The notes beneath the pieces were generated by a model. The model had not been told where the DNA came from, did not search any database, and was given only the letters and a program-made list of their open reading frames with translations. Of a DNA stretch of 38,718 nt, positions 29,501 to 38,718 are shown one piece after another. Within the stretch, counting starts at the first letter, position 1. Each line of letters begins with the position of its first letter. A program made the position numbers and the translations under genes. This stretch comes from Silvanigrellales bacterium (GTDB taxonomy: Bacteria; Bdellovibrionota_B; Oligoflexia; Silvanigrellales; Silvanigrellaceae), in assembly GCA_020247005.1 (NCBI GenBank), contig JADCJN010000070.1, positions 1-38,718 of the forward strand, read 5' to 3'.

Positions 29501-32500
29501 GCTGCGAAACTCCGCCACGCTTTCGGGCCGCTTCGAACTGACGCGCACGGGCCCACCTGTGAGAATTTGGCTTTCGGCCGCCGCTCGCTTGTCTTCAGGA
29601 AGGGAGTCAATGACCCCACGCAGTCCGCGGTCGATGGTCATTGCACCCAGGGCAACGGCATCTTTTTTAATCGCATCTATTTTTGTGGCTAGAACATAAA
29701 CAGGCTTCGACGTTCTCTGTAATATGCCTTGCAGATAGCCAGAGTCCTCGTCTTGCCAACCTTCCGTGGAATCTACAAGGTAACAAACGACATCGGCATC
29801 CACGAGGACGTTCCAGGCCACGCGGTTCATAGTGCGGTTGATGCGGTGAAGCGACTCAGCACGGTGGATTCCGGGCGTATCGAGGAAAAGCACCTGCGAA
29901 TCACCTTCGGTGTGAACACCCAAAATTCGGTTGCGCGTGGTTTGGGGTTTTGCGCTGACGACGGCAATTTTGTGACCGAGCACAGCATTTAGAAGAGTGC
30001 TTTTTCCCGCATTCGGTCGTCCTAAAAGCGCCACATATCCGCAGCGTCTAATGGAAGGAGAAAGAGTTTCTGTTGCGGGCGCGGAAGTCTCAGTCATCAA
30101 ATTTTTTCCTTGGAAGGGGAGGCGAGACGGATAAGGAGTTCGGCAGTGAGCTCGCCGCGGTCGACGAGCGCCTGCATTTTCGCAGCCACGAGTTTACTCG
30201 CGTCGCGTTTTGAAACAGCAGAGGCACGGGCGAGTTCTGTTTCGCCAACAAAACCCGCAACAATAAACTCTGTGGCTTGCGGCGTGCTCATAGTGCCCAC
30301 CACCTTGTAGGTGGGTGGCTGTCCCACGATACCTTGAGTCCACTGTTGAAAGCGTGTCTTCACATCAAAATGAGCAAGAGTTTCTTTCCCAATAACAAAG
30401 TCAGCAGCAAAAACCTCGAAGAGCCAACGCCTCGCGCCTTCTTCTCCAGCATCAAGAAGAAGCGCGGCCGTCACCGCCTCAAAGGAGTCTGCCAAGGCAT
30501 TTTGTCGCTTCTGGCCAAGGCTGAGAGCCTCGCCCTTGCCCAGCAGCAACATTTCACCTAGTCCGAGGTCACGAGCCTTGCGCGATAAACTCTCGGTCCC
30601 CACAATGGCCGCGCGCAGCTTCGAAAGCTGACCTTCGTTCATTTCAGGATGCGCGGCCATGGCTTCGGTTGCGACGAAGAAGTTCAAGAAAGAATCACCC
30701 AAGTACTCGAGCTTTTCGTTGCTGAACACTCCCGACTTGTCGTTGGGCCAGTATACGAGGCTTGAACGGTGGATGAGGCTCGCCAGCGCTGTTTTTTTGT
30801 TTCGGTATGCGTGCCCTTGCACTTTCTCGAGCCTCGCGACGTGTTCGTCGCACCGAGGGAAGTGTCGCTTTAGTTTGTCGACGGCGAGTTTTTCAATTTG
30901 ATCTTCAATGAAGCGGAAGCGCGAGGTCATGGGGCTTCCACCTCGTCGATGAAACCACCGCCCACCACTTCGTCGCCCTTATAGAGCACAGCGATTTGCC
31001 CCGGCGATACGGAACGCTGAGGCTCCCGAAACCGGAACGTCGCCTTCGGCACATCCAAATCGCCTGTGGGAGGGTGGACGCTGAGTGACCCTTGAGCCCC
31101 TGCGGCGCGGTAACGGATCTTCACTTCGAAGGCCTCGTCGTTTTGCAGTGGACGAACGGAGTGGAAGCGGCCAATACCAAAGGCACCTCGTCGCAGGGCC
31201 TCCTCTTCGCCCACGCGCACAGTTCCCGTCTCTGCATCAATGTGCGTCACGTAAAGCGGCGCTCCCGAGGCGAAGCCAAGTCCCTTTCTTTGCCCCACTG
31301 TAAACTTATGGATGCCGTCATGTGCCGCCAGAACTGTGCCATTCTCGTGCACGATGTTGCCACGAATGATGCTCTCGGGACGGGCGTGTTTTTCGATGAA
31401 GGCGGCATAATCGTTATTTGGAATAAAGCAGATTTCCATGCTCTCTTTTTTGGTCGCATTCACAAGTCCGTATTTTTCAGCGAGCGCTCGGACTTCGGGT
31501 TTTGTGTAACCTCCTAAAGGGAACAAAGTGCGCGACAAGCGCTCCTGAGTCATGGAGTAAAGAAAATAGCTTTGATCTTTGTTGGCATCCACTCCACGCA
31601 GGAGCCTGAAGACTCCAGCACCTTCGTCGCGCTCAATGCGCGCATAGTGACCCGTTGCGACGTAGTCGCAACCCAGACGCGCAGCGCGGTCCATGAGGTG
31701 GTCAAACTTCAAAAACGTATTGCAAGCCACGCAAGGGTTGGGCGTGCGGCCGCGCAAGTATTCTCGAGTGAAGTAGTCGACCACGTTTTCTCGGAAGTCT
31801 TCTTGGTAGTCGAGAACATAGAAGGGAATGCTAAGCTTGTGAGCCACAAGGCGCGCGTCGGCGACGTCGTCGAGGCTGCAACAGGTGTCGAATTTTGAAC
31901 CCTGTTCCTTTGTCGGGTCGCAGCTCGCTTCGTTTTTGCCGTAGTCCCAAAGCTGCATGGTGACACCGATAACCTCAAAGCCTTGTTCCACGAGGAGCGC
32001 CGCGGCGACGCTGCTGTCGACGCCGCCCGACATGGCCACGAGCACTTTGGTCTTCGCTGGATCGAGAGTCATGTCATGTTTCCGGTGAGATGCTTTCAAT
32101 GGCATGCTCTCCAACGCCGTATTCGCGAAAAAGAGCGTCTGCGAGGGCTTCCGCCGTGGGGTTGCGCACGAATCCACGGAGATAGAATTCTTGACCATCA
32201 CAGCCGTGTTTCGACCAGTCGAGGGGAAGGTACGTTTCGCGTCCGCTGCTGAGGTACTCGTTCCAGTAGACGTCGAGATAGTCGACCATCAAGAGAGCGA
32301 GATCTTCAACATCGCTTTCTTTCGCGCCGTCGCGGGGAAGAAGAGCTTCGATAGGGTAGCTCATGGTGCCGTCGCGGGCAGCCAGTGTGGTGCGCACCTG
32401 CACAAAGACATCGTTGCGTTCCGCTTCAACCGTGAATCCTTCGTTCCCAAGGAACGACTGGAACTTCTTGTTCAGCAGCGTTGCCAGACGCTCGGGGGTC

Positions 32501-35500
32501 TCGTCGTCCCACAGCGGAGTCGCATCTTCTTGCCAACGAAGCTTGTCCATGGAGCCTCCCAAAAAGAGTGTGTTGAGTTTGAGCGGGGTGCGTCAGGCGT
32601 GTGCCGTTGATTCGGCGCCCGAGGCCTCTCCCTGACGCGAAGATGCCATGGCGGAGTGCGGAGAGTCGGCTAAATTCTGCGCAAGAGACGCAGCGAACCG
32701 CTCCACCTGGGCAATTTCGGAGGCCGTGCAAAACGGACGCAAAGCCCGAGTCGCGTTTTCGAAGGCTTCAGGGAAAAGTGGCGCCCGGTTGAGAACAGCG
32801 TTGGCAACCCAAAAGGCCGGCGCAGGCAAATGAAGCTCAAGCCCTTCGAGCCACTTGCGCGCGTCCACGTAGCGACCTGCTTCCACGAGCGCGTCCACAG
32901 CGACTTCGAGGGTGCTGCTGTCGCTTGTGTGCACCTTCCGGCGTGTCGCCAGGAATGCGAAGGCTTCGGGCTGCGCCTGCTCGAGCGAAACAAACGCTTC
33001 CGCAAGGAGAAGAGGAAGACGCGCAATGGATTGCCAGCCGAGTTGGAATAAGAATTCAGGACCCACAGACTTCAAAGCCCAGGCGGCCCGCACTTCCTCG
33101 AACTCGCTCGGGTCGACGTCAAGGGCGTAATCGCCAGGAGCCGCAAGCACCTTTTCCAACCCCAGGTTCATGGCACCGCGCGCAATGCCCAACGAACGAT
33201 GGAACGACTCACCCGTGAGGAAATCGCTGGGAGCGAGCGCCGCCGCAAGGGCGTTGGACACGCGGACCATTCGGCTTTTGAGATCGAGAAGGTCGCCTTC
33301 TGTGGCGTCTTCAAACACGGCGACGGCGCGTTCCACGAGCATGCTGGTGTCGGGCTTGGCCGTGTTCGACGGATTCGTTGCATTTTTCGCTTTCGCTTGG
33401 GCAGCCAAGCCGTACACACGCGACATGAGTGCGCGCGCCTGCAAAATGGCTCGTTCGGTGACTTCCTTCACGATGTCGTCGTCATCCATGATGCTTTCCG
33501 CATCTTCCGCCGAAGAACCAACGATGCGTCGGATTTCGCCCGCCTCGAGCAACGTCGCCACGTAACGGAATCCATCGGCCGGATCCATGGCGCGAAAGCG
33601 CGCAGCCACCGCATCGAAGACTTCCGGCTCGATGTCGGCCATGAACGCAACTTCGGTTTTCGCAAACTTGAGCTTCCGCTCTTCGGCGTCCAGCACCTTG
33701 GCCTGCTCTCGTTTCACGTGGGCGCGAACGGCATCGCGCAGTGAACCTTCGGCACGGAGTCGCAGTGAGGCGCGTGCCTCTTGCACATCGACGAATCCTT
33801 GGTCCGCCAGTCGGCCCCGCCGCCAACGGAGAGCATCTTCCAGAGTCTCTTGCCGCACGAGCATGGCCGAATAGGCGAAAACGCGGCTCGCCAGACGAAC
33901 ATCTCGACCATAGAGCGCGCGCAGAACTTGCTGCACGATTTCAAATTCTTCTTCCCCTTCAATCCGCATCTTCACATGGAATTTGCGGTCGGGCGTCAGA
34001 ACGTAGTCGTCGGGCATTTCGTCGGCCGTGCCGCCCATGCCTTCCGGTTGAATTTCAAACAGGGAAGTCACCGCACAAACGATAGTTTCTTCATCGAGCT
34101 CAAAGAACCGTTCTGCCGCAAACTCAGGGCCGACTTCAAGCCAGGCGCGAAACCATTCCACAACGCGGCTGGCAGAAACATCTTCGGAGCCCAAGGCAGA
34201 AGACTCGCTCCAAATGTCGAAATCGAGCACACGCTGGAGCTGTTCTCCGCGCAACCATTCGACGACCTCGAGGGAATCTTCCAGTCCGTGGGCCATGAGG
34301 CTCCGGTGGAGAACCGACGCGGGCACGACTTCCACGAGGACAGGAAGCAGGGGTTGCGCCACGAGCCAGTCGATGTCGAGGACGGGCGGGGCCAAAGGAT
34401 TGTCGGCATCGGGCTTCCAGGGCAGATTCCGGAGGCCGCCGGCCTCCACTCCCCAACGGGAATCCTCGAGTCGACGAAGAGAGGCGTTCTCGTTTTGCAT
34501 AGAGCGAAAGACTCCCGTCGCAGGCAGATGGAATGGGGCTCCAACGGAACTGCATAACCGCCATAAATCCGCCAGATCAAGAAGTTTCTTCCCCGCAGGC
34601 TCCCTGTTGGGCAAGGTTTGTCCGAAAGTTGGACGAGGACTCGCCGATACGCGACTTCAGATGCCGATGAATCCCAGGGGGAAGACGTGGGAAGGGCTAA
34701 ACGCCTCGCAAAAGTTCTACAGGAAGTGCGAAAGGACCGACCGAGAGGTCAGGAACGTGGAGGGCATCAGCTCACCACGTTCTGGGGCGTCCGCGGCACT
34801 CTCCCCACTCCAGGCCTCGACTATGTGCGCTACGGGGGCCAAACCTCGTGCGTGGAAATCCGTTCGATGGGGCCTAACCCCTGCAGCATTGTTTGCGATG
34901 GGGGCAGTGGCATCGCGAAATATGGCGACGCAGCCATCGCCCGAGGCGACCGGGTCTTTCACATTCTGCTGTCTCATATGCATTACGACCACGTGATGGG
35001 CCTCACAAAGTTCGCTCCCTTCTTTCGCCCCGACACCGAAGTTCACATCTACGGGCTTGCCAAGGGTGGGTTTGGTCTGCGTGAACTCTTTGGCCGCTTC
35101 TTCTCATTCCCTTTCTTTCCTCTCGAGTTCAAAGACCTTCCTTCCCTGCCGAATCTCCACTTTCACGAGATTAATGGCATCGAAGGCGTCCTCATTGAGG
35201 GCTGCCGGGTTGAGTTCCAGCTCTTGAACCATCCTCAGGCGGCCGTGGGTTTTCGGGTGTGGAGCGCCGCCGGCGACACAAGCGTGGTGTACGCCACCGA
35301 CCACGAACACGGCACGGGCACCGACGAGGCCCTTGTCGACTTTTCAAAAGATGCGACGCTTTTTTTGTACGATTCGACGTTTTCCCAGGAGGCCTACCCC
35401 AAGTTTGTAGGTTGGGGACACTCGACCGCCTTCATGGGGGCGAAGTTTGCAGCCATGGCAAAGGCGAAGTGGTTTGGACTCTTTCATCACGACCCCGACG

Positions 35501-38500
35501 CCCCCGACCTCCTTCTCGAAGCAAAACTCTTGCCCGAAGCTCAAAAGATCCTCCCACAGTCCTTCCTGGCCCGAGAGGGAGACACGCTGCACATGGCGAG
35601 CTTGCGTGATGACGGGCTCGAGAAAGCCCGCACGGAAGGCGCTTTTTTCAAATTTTCACAAAAAAACCATGACTTGAAAACGGGTTGACCGGTTCGGGCG
35701 ATTATGGGAAATCTACGCGCGAAGGCCGTGGGCAGTGCGGCCGTTCTCGTTCCATGGCTCCTGACACCCGAGCCATGCTCCTGAGCGTTCCTCACCACGA
35801 GAATTCGAGACGACCCCATCTATGTCATTCGGAAAACCGCGTCGCCAGAAAGTGGCACCCGATCTCAGGCATCCTCGCCAACACCAGCGAATTCCCCGCG
35901 CGTTGTATCCCGCCCCGGAACCCCCCCCTGTGCCGCACCCGAACCGTCCCTCGTGGATGGCTCGCAACCCCCATCAAGTTGAGCTTGTCTTTTTCGATCT
36001 CGAGACCACAGGTGGCAACCCACACAACAGCGAAGTTATTGAAATCGCAGCAGTCAAAGTCCTCGACGGCGTTGAGGTGGGCCGGTACCAGACCCTGGTC
36101 AACCCTCGTCGGAACATTCCGCGCATGGTGCGCTCCATAACGGGAATCGACAACGACACCGTGCGCGATGCGCCCACCATCGACAAGGTGGCCGGCGAAT
36201 TCCTCGACTTCGTGGGCGATGGCGTGCTGATTTCGCACGGAGCTATCAACGACTACGCATTTGTTGCCGAGTATTCGAAGCGCTATAGGAACCAACCCTT
36301 CGAAAACTTCTACATCTGTACCCACCTTTTGGTGAGCAACTTTCTGCCCAACATCCCCAACAAGAGGTTGGGTGGTCTTGCGGAATATTTTGGAGTCAAT
36401 GCGGGCAAAGCCCACCGAGCCCTGGCAGACGCGGAAATGACCCGTGACGTCTTTTGGAAGATCTTTTCCATTTTGGAAAAGAACGGTTTCCATACGGTGG
36501 AAGAGCTTTTGAAGCTCCAAGCCGACAACGCGACGCTTTCGCGCTTGGGTTCGGGACTCCTCGCGCGCGACTTCGAGCGTGCTCCGACCACCCCCGGCAT
36601 CGTCTACCTGTTCAATTCGAGTCGGGAAGTCACATACGTGTCCGCGACCACGAACGTGAAACGATCGCTTGCCGGTGTCACCGAGCTTTCCGACGAACGA
36701 GAATTCAACAGACTGCTCGTCGACCTGTCCGACTTTCGGTTCGAGCGCATGCCTCATTTCTTCGGCGCATTGCTGCGAGAGAAGCGTGAACTCAAGAAGC
36801 TCCATCTTCCCATCGACCCGCGGAAGTACGAGGCGCGTGCGAACGGATACGTTCAGCTCCTTCTCCCCGCTGACCTCGCCCTGCATCTTCAAGCGGCGAA
36901 CAGCGGTTTTCTGCAGCTGCCCAACCCCACTGGGGAAGAGTTCGACTGGGCGGAAGAAGCCCACAACCGAAAGGGTGTCGCTTATTTTCCAAGTATGGAA
37001 TCGCGCGACGACCACGGCTTCGTTCCGTTGAAGAAAGTCGACGCTGTTACCGGTCTCAACTACAGCTCGGAGCGGAACTACGCCTACCAAAATTGGGTGC
37101 CGATGGATTCGGAAGAGCTTGTTATTCCGGTGCGCAAAGCACGGCGTATTTCGGCTGCCCTGAAAACCCACAAGTTTCAGTTTAGCCGCATGCCCGACAC
37201 CAACGACGTGGTGCGGGTTGGCCATCTCCAAGAGGGCCTCGGCTGGTACTTTGGGCCATTCGAGCAGCCAAAACTGGTGAAACGGTGGTTCGAAGACCTC
37301 GTGACTTTGTTTCCCTACCACGACGACACCCTTCCCTTGGAAGAGCGTCGAGAGAACCTTGAGACCATCATCCGCTACCTGCACGGTCAGCTTGGCGAAG
37401 AAAAGGCGCGCTTAGAGGCGGAACGGCGAGCGCCGCGAAATCTGTTGAAGCCTTTCGTGCGGAAAGCCATTTCCCAAAAAATTGATCGCCTCACGCTCCT
37501 GGAAGCGTTTTCGTTTAAGCCGCTGCCCACGGAACTCCCGCGCAGCGGGCTCGCGCTCATTACGAACAACGACACAAAAGAAATGGACATGATGGTGGTG
37601 GTGAATGGTCGTGTTCGCCGCGAAACCAAGCTGCCTTTGGAACAAACAGACAAGCTCAAAAGCGCGCGCTTTTTCACGCGGCTCTATATCCCGTGGCACA
37701 CTGAGCTCCATGAGCCTTGGCATCCCTTGCTGTTTACCGAAGACCTCTGTTCCGACATCGAGCTTGTTTCGTATTGGCTGAGCCGCCGGCGAGGCGAGGG
37801 CGAGTGGGTCGACTTTAGCGACCTCGCGGCGCTCTACGACACTGACCTCCTCGTGTAGCGGCGAAATCAGACGCTTTGACTTTTGACCCCGGGTGAGAAT
37901 GTCGTCGAGGGAGAAAGTTGATTGGTCTTTTCTCAAGCAGATACCCCCATGAATCCGTCGTCGGCTTCGTGCAGTCTGTGAAGGCTCGCGAGGCGCTTTG
38001 GTATCCGCTCACGCAACACGAACGGATTGAGTGTCTTCTTTTGCTCGATCAGTTCGTTTTTGACTCGAAGGTTTACCTCCTGTGAGGCCATGATTCGGTC
38101 GAATCGTGTCTGAGGTTCACCATGACGACGCTTGATTTTCAAAGAAATCCGTTCTTTGCTCCGTCAGCATACCTGGGGCATAAAGAAGTTTTGTAGTTCG
38201 CACCAGTCCTCGAAGAGCAAGTCCAGTTGGCCTTGCAGGATGCTCTGACCGATGCGCCCATAGCCCAGCACGTGCGTGTTGTTCTTCTGCTCTACAAAAG
38301 CTTGATCTTTCTTGTAATAGGGCCGGTCGCGCCCCATCTTCAAAGGCTCGGCGCGTCGCGGATCTTTGGCAAAACCGTATACTACTTGCGTATTGATGAA
38401 TTCCGAGCCGCAATACAATCCCAGGAGTTTGAACGGTACCTTCGATTCGATGTCACCTAGCGCCTGGACAATGAGGCTGCAATTCTAGCTCCAGACCGCG

Positions 38501-38718
38501 CGGATCTCCGTCCAACATGATTTGAGGTCGACAGCCGTCAATGTCCAAAAAAACTGGCCTGAATTGCTTTCGCCGCAGTGCGCAACCGTGTCGAATTCCA
38601 TGCAACCAGTCATGATTGGGGGAGTGCCCAAGTGAGCTCCCAGTTTTCTGGTTGGAGAACGAGGCAGAATGTGAGCGACTTTCTGGTGAGGAGGGCTCGC
38701 CATGGAAAAAGAGTTCGA

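Overview
The window is a gene-dense, moderately GC-rich stretch of a Gram-negative bacterial chromosome. It has lipobox-type lipoproteins, an apolipoprotein N-acyltransferase, an NtrY/NtrX pair and a DUF6178 protein. That mix suggests a deltaproteobacterial-type lineage (Bdellovibrionota, Myxococcota or relatives), but no rRNA or other marker here settles the taxonomy. No tRNA, rRNA, CRISPR array or intact mobile element was found, and no gene-free stretch exceeds about 200 bases.

Layout. (1) 1-6862, plus strand: a tightly packed four-gene cluster. It encodes an acyl-AMP ligase fused to a UbiA-type prenyltransferase (cut by the left edge), a BtaA/DUF3419 aminocarboxypropyl transferase, a phytol/dolichol-kinase-like membrane protein and a large PEP-synthase-like phosphotransferase. 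Together they look like an uncharacterised lipid pathway and are the most novel part of the window. (2) 6843-12553, minus strand: a five-gene operon (YbgC-like thioesterase, SprT-like metalloprotein, NtrY kinase, NtrX sigma-54 activator, YbhN-like flippase-fold protein). All four junctions are 4-base stop/start overlaps. (3) 12588-14242, plus: a YkgJ-type Cys-cluster protein and an SDR gene interrupted by one in-frame TAA. (4) 14199-15362, minus: a DUF5924/DUF2914 membrane protein. (5) 15481-17869, plus: an NAD-type isocitrate dehydrogenase, a stand-alone homologue of the C-terminal domain of Thermus-type IDH, a lipoprotein and a prepilin-like protein. (6) 18014-20017, plus: an orphan hybrid histidine kinase. 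(7) 20045-22183, minus: two tandem paralogous M23 peptidase lipoproteins. (8) 22319-27570, minus: NADP-type icd, an RluA-family pseudouridine synthase, a lipoprotein, a zinc-ribbon membrane protein and coaE. (9) 27709-34500, minus: DUF6178 protein, a small acidic protein, mnmA, rnc, era and lnt, with overlapping or nearly abutting genes from the small protein to lnt. (10) 34687-37858, plus: a metallo-beta-lactamase-fold hydrolase and a DEDDh exonuclease fused to a degenerate GIY-YIG-like region. (11) 37933 to the right edge, minus: a decayed DDE transposase.

How the genes may work together. The left cluster contains enzymes for activating an acid, phosphorylating an alcohol, prenyl/alkyl transfer and attaching a homoserine-type head group, which fits synthesis of a non-standard polar lipid (inference). 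The Ntr operon couples a membrane sensor to sigma-54 transcription and co-expresses membrane and housekeeping proteins. The mnmA-rnc-era-lnt-coaE run is a housekeeping block covering tRNA thiolation, RNA processing, 30S assembly, lipoprotein maturation and CoA synthesis. Two different isocitrate dehydrogenases, predicted to use NAD and NADP respectively, lie about 6 kb apart.
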